Source: Saccoglossus kowalevskii
Taxonomy: Eukaryota; Hemichordata; Enteropneusta; Harrimaniidae
Direction of reading: 5' to 3'
DNA length: 26,576 nucleotides
NCBI RefSeq assembly: GCF_000003605.2
Contig: NW_003141315.1
Span: forward strand, 474,899-501,474
In this document: positions 8,478 to 17,503 of the stretch, piece by piece
Layout: the number at the start of each line of letters is the position of its first letter
Position numbering within the stretch: the stretch's first letter is position 1
The notes under the pieces: model-generated
The model's input: the letters and a program-made list of their open reading frames with translations, nothing else
What the model was told of the DNA's origin: nothing
The model's database searches: none
Translations under genes and position numbers: made by a program

Positions 8478-9422
8478 TTAATTTCTACTTAGCTTGTATT
8501 ATTCTGAGTCGAAATCTAAAATATAAGTTATTATACTATGCAATTACATTTTTCAAACTGATATTTAAATCAAATATGACGTGTGTAAACAAGTCTGACG
8601 TGAATTTCACGCGAATCAGACGTGAATTTCACGCGAATCTGGTATTTTTTAGTATTTTTTGCACCTACTACAACTGCTTCTCAATGGGATGAATGGTAAA
8701 CATATAATTATCCCGTTCCCATGACATCCATGTTAATTACTACCAAATAAATCGTTAATGTGAACTCTGTGGGGTCAGTATTCACTAAAACCTCCAGGCG
8801 TTTTGCCAAGTTTGACAGGTGATTGGGTCTTCTGGAAAGCTGCCAGCGTAATTACGTGCGTTCGCAGTCGCCCGTGAAGAGAATGTGGTTCGTTGCTCTC
8901 TTTTACAAGCGATCGGGATGATAGCCTGACAAACACAAGGCCCCATGGTTACGCTCCAATTAATCCAGTACCCACTCATTCTTTATCATATTAACTCAAT
9001 GTGTAATTTGGTGCTACATTTGTCTATGTCACGAGGTGTGTATTTGAAATGAAGGGGGTGTTCTCCATTTTTATTTTCTATCAATTTAAGAGTGCGTTTC
9101 CCTCAAATCTCCAGACACCACCCCTTCGCAAGATTTTGAATGATCGACATATAACTATAATAGTAGTACAGTTATTGAAGGCATGGACCGGAATCAGCCT
9201 TGTCATATTCAACTGCAACTGTTGTAGTTTACTAATCTGCATATACATGCAGTGTTAAGTGAGTGTTGTTAATCTGATATGACTACACGTATTGTGAATT
9301 ACTATCTACATACATATGAACGAAAACTGTGAATATGTGACAAACTATTTTGTTTACTAATCTGAATAATTTATGCACGAACTTAGAAGTGAGAATTATT
9401 AATCTTAATACAACTGTTGCAG
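8478..9422. other. Unassigned stretch with a duplicated dyad and a degenerate direct repeat
   Basis: Contains the 22-bp tandem duplication at 8597-8640 and one partial copy of a repeat ('tttactaatctg...ctgttg.ag') near 9205-9300 that recurs near 9350-9420. Frames of 64 and 69 codons at 8785-8979 (-) and 9049-9258 (+) show no domain. Confidence 0.3.
8597..8640. repeat. 22-bp tandem duplication containing a palindromic core
   Basis: Two adjacent 22-bp units (8597-8618 and 8619-8640) differ only in the last two bases. Each contains CGTGAATTTCACG, a palindrome with a 1-nt centre, so two identical dyads sit two helical turns apart. This could be a pair of protein binding sites; the factor is unknown. 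Confidence 0.8.
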
Positions 9423-9440
9423 GTGTTACTATTGTGTAAA
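9205..9440. repeat. Degenerate direct repeat, period about 124 bp
   Basis: 'tttactaatctg' followed by 'gtgag..tt.ttaatct' occurs near 9228 and again near 9352. An 'aactgttg(c/t)ag' block precedes the first unit and follows in the second. Two old copies. The acceptor of the candidate exon at 9423 lies in the second one. Confidence 0.45.
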
Positions 9441-9520
9441 TGTGCTGTCCATTACATCCGGGCCATTAAAGAGTTCTGGCTGAATCTGGCGAATTATAAA
9501 GAATCACTAGAGGGAAACTT
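9423..9520 (+). CDS. Candidate internal exon of an unrecognised protein (partial)
   Basis: A 98-nt segment lies between a 3' splice site ('caactgttgcag') and a consensus donor (GTAAGT at 9521). One frame is open throughout: VLLLCKCAVHYIRAIKEF followed by WLNLANYKESLEGN. It enters in phase 0 and leaves with two bases over. The residue mix (charged, aromatic, Leu) looks protein-like, possibly helical, but I do not recognise a domain. No partner exons were identified. The acceptor has a poor pyrimidine tract and lies in a repeat, so a chance arrangement remains possible. Confidence 0.3.
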
Positions 9521-12072
9521 GTAAGTATGCTACCAAGTTAGCGATTAAACCAAATAAAACATACATGTAAATTATCGTGATATACACGTGTTAGATGGTT
9601 GTCACTGGTTATTCATGGATATGTGAAGCGAGCAATTGTATTCCCATTTGTCGGATTTTTTTATTCGCAAAATATACAATATATTTGAACCAAAACGTTG
9701 AGGGAATCACTCGACGATACAAAGTATTTTGTATTAAATCTGCAGAAATATTTTTTGAAATATAGAGTGGAAATGTACATTTGTTTCATAGTATCACAAA
9801 CGAGAACAAAACGAACTCAACAAATTCAATGACAGTAGCAGACGAGCATTTTTTGCGAGACTTGTCTAGGCATCATAAAAAATACTCGAGGTACAGTATG
9901 TTAGTAGTGAAAAAAATGTCCTATTTCAAAATGGCAACCTCGCGTTACTAAGCATACTTACATATGCACCAGCGATAAATCTCTGGGTACTATAAAATGA
10001 AAGTCCCACCTGGTAGGTCATCGACTTGCTTTTAATGAACCTACTTAAAGTGAAATACGAAGCTGAAAGCTCCTCTAAAGCAAACTACCAAAACACTCCA
10101 GATGGCGTCGCGAGGTCTCGCATACAGAGTCAGGTTTCAATACAATTGTTCCATTCATACTTTCATCTAGTCAACAAAAATGGCTTTCCGCCATTCTCGG
10201 CTATTATTCAGTAAACTACAATTTTTTTTTTAAATAAACATACGACTTGTTTTATTAACTATAACCCAACCAGCAATTAACTACCAAATATCGCTATACT
10301 CTAGGAGCCTAGCCCAGTAAATTCCCGTCATTCCTCCAGTCAAAATTTGTGTGATGTTTTATTCACGATGATTATTTTACTTTATAATTAAAAAAAAAAA
10401 CTAATTGTGCATTTTTGTTTTCAAATTCAACTTGCTTTTTCACATCCAGTTGTAGTCTTCTGTTTAGATGATTTAGCATGTTCAAATATATGTAATGATG
10501 CATACTATCTGTTGTTATAAAGACAACACGTACGACACATGTAATTAATTAAGAATCACCGACGTACTAATGTATTAGATTTATCTTGAAATGTACATGT
10601 AATGCTATTCACCACAACCCTTATATAGCCAAACATTAAAATGAATGCTGATATTGTGACAGAACTATGTTTCCAAATTACCATTGTGATGTTAATGAAC
10701 TCTATACTTATGTTTCAGCAGTAGCTGGTTGTCACCGGTTACGCCGGGCTCTGTTGCTATATGTATTTGGTTATTAGGAAAGTGTGTTCACTAAATACAC
10801 GTTTTTGCTATGAAAGTTTACCAGATCATGTTTGGCCGTACCCAGGAGTACTTAATATAGTGTTATGGGGTGATATATATATGATGTCAGATGATAATGA
10901 TATATAATAATAATGATGTATGATAATGATAATGACCCACGACAGCCGCCACGACCACCTAAAGCAGTCAACACAACCACGGGCAAGGAACGAGCTAACA
11001 CAGTCATGCTGACTGACTTCCTCATTTAATTCTCTTGATTGGGCAAGAAGATTAAAGTGCTTTGCGAACAAGTAACGTTAGCGTAATCGATCTTGAGTGT
11101 ATACTTATATTTCAGCTAATCTTTGCAACTCCCAATCATTACATAAATTAGAACATTGTAAAATAACGTTGCAATAACCCTTACGATTCCAAAACACGAT
11201 AATGTTTTTACCAAGCACAATAAGGAAACAGGAAGCCACAGAAACACGAATCAGGAAACTTCGTGACGAGTGCTGGTATCTGTACCGGGAACCACTGAAA
11301 CAAAAATATCTTGTTACAGTATGTATGTGCTCGACTTTCGGGGCGTAAACAGACTCTGAAATATCAATTAGTTTCACTTCTCTGAACCGTTTTCTTTCAA
11401 CAAACAAACATGAAAGGAAAGCACGTTGAGTGTATTATATGATTTACCCTCGTGACCGATGTGTTGGGATATTTTCTTATTCACGGACTGAAAGAGGAGA
11501 CTCATTCACAGCTCAATTTTACTTTATACGCTTAAACACTACAATACAAACAGCAAGGCAGTTTCAGAGTGATATCATATAACGCACAGATCGGGTTATT
11601 AACAGAGTGGCCGGCGAATTGTATTATTTTTTTTTACCAACATCTTGTGCACTGACCATCTTTATAACTATTTCAACATTCATAACCAGAAATGTAGGAA
11701 TTAACGTACTAAGTGTAATTTTTACATAACACAAACTATTCCCGCTCCCATGTTTTTAATCTTTGTGGGGATATTTTTTAAATTACCCCAGTTAACACAA
11801 AATCGGATAAAAACTGTACAGGCTAACTTAGTGTACACGATGTTTGCCCCCAAGTGCTGTTTCTGGACAAAAAATCAAGTCCATTTCATGAATCACCAAA
11901 TATAACTGTATGTTTGATACAACATATCCTGCCTTCAGAATATGAACAACTTTGCATGTCTTGAATGCCGTCTTTGTCACCTACCAGCACATTTACAAGG
12001 CGTGTTAAGCAGTACATTTCATCCTTAAAGTAGCCATGTTACAACAAACAATACAATTTATTAGTTAAAATA
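9521..12072. other. Long stretch without a recognised gene
   Basis: Holds a 63-codon open stretch near 10026-10214 (+), a low-complexity (ATG/ATA)-rich tract at 10870-10935, and a 100-codon minus-strand frame at 11105-11407 that contains internal acceptor-like 'tttttgtttcag'. A short open stretch after 'ttatgtttcag' near 10721 ends at TAG within 20 codons. None has enough support for a gene. No transposon ends were found. Confidence 0.3.
10870..10935. repeat. Low-complexity ATG/ATA microsatellite-like tract
   Basis: Irregular runs of 'atgata', 'ataata' and 'atgatg' over about 65 bp, followed by 'gataatgataatgac'. A simple-sequence expansion with no function visible. Confidence 0.6.
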
Positions 12073-12196
12073 AAATAATATAAGGTAATTACGAGGATAC
12101 CTCAAAGTATGCACGAAGACAGTACAGCGGGAGTATCGACGGCGTACTGTCTTCGTTCATACTTTGAGGTGTCTTTGTAATAACTTTATTATTATA
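12073..12196. repeat. Long near-perfect hairpin (53-nt arms, 18-nt loop)
   Basis: The left arm (12073-12125) ends in CCTCAAAGTATGCACGAAGACAGTAC; written in two parts, CCTCAAAGTATG then CACGAAGACAGTAC. The right arm (12144-12196) is its reverse complement with one mismatch in this inner half and more mismatches in the AT-rich outer half. The loop is 18 nt (12126-12143). The whole is the size of a miRNA precursor but the stem is longer and more perfect than most. It is equally consistent with a foldback MITE. No promoter or host transcript is visible. Confidence 0.7.
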
Positions 12197-13816
12197 CATA
12201 TTTTTCTTCCAAGGGCACATCATGATAATGCCAAACTCCAAGAAGTTTATAACAGTATCAGCAAACCGCTTTTGTGGAGTCCGGTCAAACCCTGATGGCA
12301 GCCATGTTTGTTTTTATTATTAGAGGACGCTTACGCGCGTAATCATTCCATATTTGGAATTCGCATTTCCTAATATAGTAGGATGAAAATACCCCGTAAA
12401 ATACCGCAATTTTACGGTACGCTGTAACTTATGGCGTTACGGTGACAGATGTATAATAATAAATATTATATAGAATGTGCAATATTGACAGAACTGTTGC
12501 ATACTAATTGTAAATTATTAAAACACGTAGATAAATCGTGTTAAATACAGTGTGTGTTTGTATGATTATATCAATGGCGTCTTGCTACTGACGTAGACGA
12601 TACATTTTCTTGGATACTTTTCCTATTAATTTTTTGAATAAATTAATCCTTTATGTCGCGCCCTCTATCGACGACGACGCACGTCTGTGGCGGGAGAAGG
12701 ACGGTTGGTTGAAAGGCCTGGAATATTATTCAAATACCAGTAATCTATATTATTTGGTATTTCATCTTTCGTCGATTATCACAAAATGGGAAAAATGAAA
12801 CTATTTATATAAATCAATGCAGTTCAAAACAATATTATAGGTGTATAGTAATAGGTTTTGAGACGAAAATTAACAAATTTCCTGTGACGATCTTCGCATT
12901 ATCGTTTTATCCAATCATAACCTTTTGTGTCATGAACCTCTCACGCGGCTACATCACTATGCTAAGTCTAATTTTTAGCATGTATGATTGCTTTCTATCA
13001 TTTATATATTGTCACATTCAATAGTTCATAAATTACTGTTGAGTACATTTCAAATACAGCTGACATGATTCACACTGGACATCGTTTACACTGTTACAAA
13101 CTGGACTTGTATTTATATCGGGATACCCACCTAGAACTAGAACACTTTTACACGTGCGCTTCCCCTGCGTTCCGGACAGAGCAACATCGTACGAGTCCCC
13201 GTCGAATTGTAATCATACGCCCGTACTTTCTTGTAGTTGTACCTCAGTGTCTGTACCTGGGCTTAACACGCATACTTTTATTTGGCAGACTGCCAGGAGC
13301 TAGCCTTTTAACGATATTATGAGTTAAGTTAATATTTAATCTGTTGGTTAATATTTGAGATTGTTTAAATTATAAATTTAACGAGTAACGACCATATGTC
13401 ATGCAGTGTATGCAGACATTATACAAGCATCAACTCTAGAAAATGAAATAAAAACACACACAAAAAAAGTAAAACTTGTTTCTTTTTGAGATATAGTACG
13501 ATATACTCTCAGCAGAGATGAACAAACTCAAAACGTACTTATAAAACTGAGAGTACGAGGATATTATATATATAAGATTATTATATATTTACGCATGATC
13601 ACTGAAACATGCGCAAGTCAAGCGCACGGTATTAATCTTTTTTAGTGGCATTGGCTTTGAAACTGTGAATTTTCCGCACAGTGCCTTGCAACTGACGCTT
13701 TGTACCCAACTTTAACAGCTTGGCGGAATTAATTGTATTTGCTTTAATTTTCCTAAACACACAGAAGTATGGTCGCTAGTTCGAATTAAATACGTGTCAA
13801 TATACGAGTAGGTTAA
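12197..13816. other. Unassigned stretch
   Basis: Includes an 85-codon frame at 13065-13322 (+) beginning MIHTGHRLHCYKLDLYLY, with an AATAAA 125 nt after its stop (13447-13452). No domain or splice context supports it. A 9-bp inverted repeat (TACTCTCAG/CTGAGAGTA) lies at about 13504-13554. A 62-codon frame at 12610-12798 begins with a non-ATG codon and is probably chance. Confidence 0.3.
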
Positions 13817-14085
13817 AAGGCGATAGACGTAGCGCCACGCATGCGCGAGATATTTGGGTATCATATAAACAAATATGGCGACATTGACTGTTGCGCAGGT
13901 CAACGAGTACAAACTGAGACGTTACCAAGCTTTAATTAGGTATTTTTAGGTGTTTGGAAGGTATCGAAGGAATCAAAACAGGCCAAAACTCATACACGTG
14001 ATTTCTATTACCGCATTGGATTGTGGGAAAATCAATGTTTATCAACACAAATGTCGCGCATGCGCAGTGCGACGACCACTGTCCT
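13817..14085. mobile_element. TTAA-duplicating MITE, family A copy 2 (about 269 bp)
   Basis: A diverged copy of 5279-5560. TTAA is kept at the left (13813-13816); the right flank reads TTAT (14086-14089), a single change. Shared blocks include CCACGCATGCGCGAGATA near the left end, 'caggccaaaact', 'cgcattgga', and 'atcaacacaaatgtcgc.ca' near the right end. The left terminus is more decayed than the right (AGGCGATAGACGTAG against AGGACAGTGGTCGTCGCAC). The micro-frame conserved in copy 1 is present at 13875-13949. Confidence 0.72.
13875..13949 (+). other. Conserved micro-frame inside family A MITE, copy 2
   Basis: ATG GCG ACA starts a 24-residue frame, MATLTVAQVNEYKLRRYQAL and then IRYF before TAG. 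It shares EYKLRRYQAL with copy 1, at the nucleotide level without a mismatch over about 28 nt, but has a longer N-terminal part. 'ATTAGGTATTT' near its end resembles a splice donor, so it could be a relic first exon of the parental element. No function is claimed. Confidence 0.35.
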
Positions 14086-14167
14086 TTATTAGTATGGCAA
14101 GTCGTTGTTCTATTGACCGTGTCGTATATAGAACGTAGACAACAAATTGGGAGAATAATATATTTAC

Positions 14168-14299
14168 ATGTCTGTTGAAAGGACGCTTTCATAATCGCCC
14201 TAGAGGCACCGTACATTATTCGCTGCATTGTTCTAACACGATGGTAGCGATTCCCCAGTTCACCCGCTGCATACACAGTACTGTTCAAGGCGCCAAGCA
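14168..14299 (-). CDS. Weak candidate internal exon (partial)
   Basis: On the minus strand, 'gttgcagttttacag' precedes a 132-nt segment that ends before GTAAAT. One frame stays open: LGALNSTVYAAGELGNRYHR then VRTMQRIMYGASRAIMKASF. It would enter and leave in phase 1, so it is a symmetric exon. Composition is protein-like, but the pyrimidine tract is poor, the donor is suboptimal, and no neighbours were found. It lies next to a MITE and could itself be repeat-derived. Confidence 0.18.
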
Positions 14300-14476
14300 C
14301 TGTAAAACTGCAACACTCGTGTATTATTTGTTCACAGTCGTCATATAAATTTTGCCGCTGGTTTATATGTGTGACTGTGTAGCCTTCGCCTTTCGTAAGC
14401 TTTGTTGACTTGTCTTATCGCTGTATCTGTACAAGTATGTTGTCATTGCAGTATATAACATCACAAATTGGCTACA

Positions 14477-14617
14477 ATGCCGCCAACCCGCAAAAATGTA
14501 AAATATGGGCGCGCCGACAGCTTGTCAGATATAGGGGCTAAGGTTGGCGTGTATTTATTGCCACGTGACGTTATGCATTATGAGAGACTTGACTGTTTAA
14601 TATCCCACAATACATGA
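14477..14617 (+). CDS. Small open frame, 46 codons, unrecognised
   Basis: ATG in fair context (A at -3) starts MPPTRKNVKYGRADSLSDIG and continues AKVGVYLLPRDVMHYERLD to TGA at 14615-14617. The composition is balanced, with charged residues and GC-richer codons than the surroundings, which is why it stands out. There is no signal peptide, domain or poly(A) signal close by. It could be a short first exon (a weak donor-like AAG|GTTGGC lies inside), a fragment of a decayed element, or chance. Confidence 0.22.
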   Translation: MPPTRKNVKYGRADSLSDIGAKVGVYLLPRDVMHYERLDCLISHNT

Positions 14618-15320
14618 TTCTAGCGTGGCTGAGCCGGGTCCACTAGTTAGATAGCAGGTTTCGCGATCTGAATTAGTTGTATATATCTAAAATTATCAGG
14701 AAGTATCATTTGATACACGGGCCACCATCATTGATAAGGCGATCCACGGAAGAACGCATGCGATTGGACAATGAACTGATTAATTGTAGTGCTGTATATA
14801 CTCACAGTCAGCTGGCGCACACGTGATAATAAAATAAATACGATATTTACTATATGGGGCCGCCATCTTGAATGACGCATACAACTAAATAAGAGACAAG
14901 TTGTGAAACGCGTTTTTCAGATTCCTACAAATCAGGACAAAAATACCAATCTTTCACAAAAATACGGTCCGTTGGGGTTATATTAAGCCAACCGATAACA
15001 AAATTCGGCCTAATTCGTCGTTTTTGTGTGGAAAAATCCCTTGCATACGAACACCTAATTACGCGAAGAACCTAGAACACGAAGCCGGGGTATTTGAAAC
15101 CGAAATTGTCATTTAAGCGTTAGGCCGTCGCTGATTGGCTACTGAGCTGGAATGCCAATTTTTAGTAATCATACTACCACATCATCGTTTAGCTCTGTGT
15201 ACATGTCCATGAATGTGGAAATGTTTATTTTCATCGGGACGTTTGTTGGCACTGCCAAATCCCAATGTAATGCCCTCTTATTAAAACCGCCATGTACACA
15301 GGACTAATAACTTTAGTGCG
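14618..15320. other. Unassigned stretch with a YY1-like site
   Basis: Besides the YY1-like motif at 14859-14870, I find no exon, RNA gene or transposon border. An 'attggct' inverted CCAAT block near 15135 is isolated. Confidence 0.3.
14859..14870 (-). promoter_or_regulatory. YY1-like motif
   Basis: The minus strand reads CAAGATGGCGGC, the classical YY1/Pho-type consensus around GATGGC. In animals such sites often lie at transcription starts or in transposon promoters. No start is evident here. Similar AAGATGGCGAC occurs inside family A at 5331. Confidence 0.3.
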
Positions 15321-15380
15321 GTAATCTCGTTAGTACGGTAGTCTCGTTAGTACGGTAATCTCGTTAGTACGGTAGTCTCG
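15321..15380. repeat. 17-bp minisatellite, about 3.5 copies with alternating units
   Basis: Unit GTARTCTCGTTAGTACG repeats at 15321, 15338, 15355 and (partial) 15372. The fourth base-pair variant alternates A, G, A, G, so the array behaves as a 34-bp dimer repeated twice. A decayed half unit may precede it at about 15311. Confidence 0.9.
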
Positions 15381-16339
15381 TTTGAGAGCGAATGATTCAA
15401 GAGATTTGTTATTGTTATCACGTCCACTGTTCCAAATGCCACGGTTACGTGGTCAGTGGAACTGCGGTCATTTCCCTCTTAGGTCGACTACAGTTGTTTG
15501 TCATATTCCTCTCACACTCGCCAGTTATACATATGCACACACATGCACTCGAATAACCTCGTCCATTGAACGAATGACACCATTCAATTGAATACTAGTG
15601 TCTGTTTATTACTTAACTCGGTGTACAATGGATACCCCCCCCCCCCAATGTATTTCATATTATGCCATATATCTCGGCGTTCCTATTATTACAAATTTAC
15701 AGTTCCGGTTCACGGCTCGGTTATTTCATTAAATAACCAGTTTGTAATCGTATACATCAATGCAGCTCATATAGCGACTAAGCGTCGTGCTCCACTACCA
15801 CCAAAAGCATTCGACAATGTTCAGTGTAATACTGACAATATATAAAGGTTTGGTCTCACCGGAGTTCACAGTGAAACAATACTTCTATTGATTATAGGGT
15901 ATACTAGTATCTATTTATAGATTCATTCGTAAAAGGGTGTTCGGACCTTTCTTCATAATAATTAGCACACTATCAAATACATTTTCCAAATGTCTGATCG
16001 ACTATATTAAATTTAAAATCCATCCAGTGAAAGGTCCGCTATTTCTTTAAAGTGGGTATTAGTTTGGAGAAATTATAGGAGAAGTATTAGCGCAGAGCTA
16101 GGGAGACCAAGCCGCGAAACGTTTTTATGATCCTTATAATTCAACCACTAGTAATTGCATTCTCTCTTAACTTAGTATAAATAAATCCAATATTTCATAG
16201 CCGGGGAACTAAAATATGGTAAATGAATCTTCAACAATAATGTGACACAGCATCTTATTTTTATCGTGTATGACGTCATTTATTGCATTAAAAAATCACA
16301 GATTTTTATTTTGACAAATGTTATCGGCAAATACATAAA
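15381..16339. other. Unassigned stretch
   Basis: Contains a run of 12 C at 15635-15646 and two open frames of 69 and 85 codons (15382-15591 and 15588-15845, +) without recognisable features. The 5' part of the LINE remnant at 16340 may extend into the end of this stretch in unrecognisable form. Confidence 0.3.
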
Positions 16340-17503
16340 GTTGGATAGTAAACTGTATACCTGCTTTATTCGATACAGTTTGGAGAAATATCCTCTTATA
16401 CAAATTACTAAATAATAGCATCAATGGGAAAATATATAAAGTTATTAAGTGCATATATAATAAAACACAGTCATGTATACGCTACAACATCGAAATTTCA
16501 CAAATATTTAAGACCACAGAATGAGACTGACAAATATGTGTCACTAGTTCTATTCTATTTAATCTACATATTAAAGTTCTGCCCATGCCCTTTATAAACT
16601 TAAACAATAGATACCAAGTGAAAGTAACAGTAAAACATATATACATCTCTTTAAGGCCCGTATAAAGCCAACCCGTCTATACCATTCAGATATTTGGGGG
16701 TACTGAAATTCTCACTAATGTTAAATGGGATAAAACCCCAACTAAAAACAATCACTCAAAATTTTACAAGCAACTACTGGATCCAAACAAACTTACTGAA
16801 AATTTAGCATGTAAAGCTGAGGTTGGAGAACTATACAGCCAGGTAAAACAAGCATTTTATGAACAAAAACGCTCAAATTTATTGTAGATGTTTCATATGC
16901 AAAATATATTGAAAGAAGAGAATGTACAAGAAAAGGATATATTTATCTTCAACAAATTCTAAAGCTATTCATGAAACTACAACAGAAAAAATATAAAGAA
17001 AGAAAATTCAAAGTTGAGAACGTATGTAGAGTGCAAAAATAACTATAATTGTGATCCTTACCTTGCTATATTAAAACCAAACAAAGAATCATGTCAAACA
17101 TTTTGAACAAGTAACAACAATTTTGCAATTGAGAAAGATAGACATACCCAGCCAAAGATAATATATAATTTAATTTGTAAACAATGCTCGCTAAATCCGA
17201 TTTAAGATGAATTACACATTTTACTACTTTGCCTTAAATATCATTTAGACTGACAAAATATCCTGACGAATATTGAATTCCCTGCTAAAATCACCAATAT
17301 ATTCCAGAAACTTGTATATCTACTTGAAAACAGAAATGTGGAAATAATAAAAAGCATTGGAATTTTTTTAAACAGGTGCTTCACAACACGAAATGAAAGC
17401 GCATAAGTTTTCTTTTGATGTTACATGTACTACTTTTTAGTTTTTGTTATCTACTAAAGTATATTATTTAGTGTTCTTTTTTTCTAAAGATGCAATAAAA
17501 TAA
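16340..17503 (+). mobile_element. Decayed 3' part of a second non-LTR retrotransposon (LINE)
   Basis: Across several frames the plus strand gives, in order: LFDTVWRNILLYKLL (reverse transcriptase motif A) with INGKIYKVIKCIYNKTQSCI (16370-16480); ILFNLH; then 'RIKPTRLYHSDIWGY' near 16665; GGTEILTNVKWDKTPTK and FYKQLLDPNKLTENLACKAE (16690-16830); and near the end DELHILLLCLKYHL with NRNVEIIKSIGIFLNRCF, stopping at TAA about 17405. This is the order of a LINE ORF2 from mid-RT to its C-terminus. The FADD region is missing or unreadable, so there is an internal deletion. A short 3' tail with AATAAA near 17494 and an ATT/ACT microsatellite follows. It differs in sequence from the LINE at 3743-4535 and lies in the opposite orientation. 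Confidence 0.8.

Noticed and set aside
11105-11407. 100-codon minus-strand frame
   Set aside because: It contains strong acceptor-like sequences inside the frame and no recognisable domain; no donor/acceptor pair gives a consistent exon.
13065-13322. 85-codon ATG-started frame followed by AATAAA
   Set aside because: Composition is unlike a typical protein, no domain, signal peptide or promoter is visible, and frames of this length are expected by chance here.
13932-14300. 122-codon minus-strand frame
   Set aside because: Its C-terminal half is inside the family A MITE. Only the part before the MITE could be coding, and it is listed separately as a weak exon candidate.
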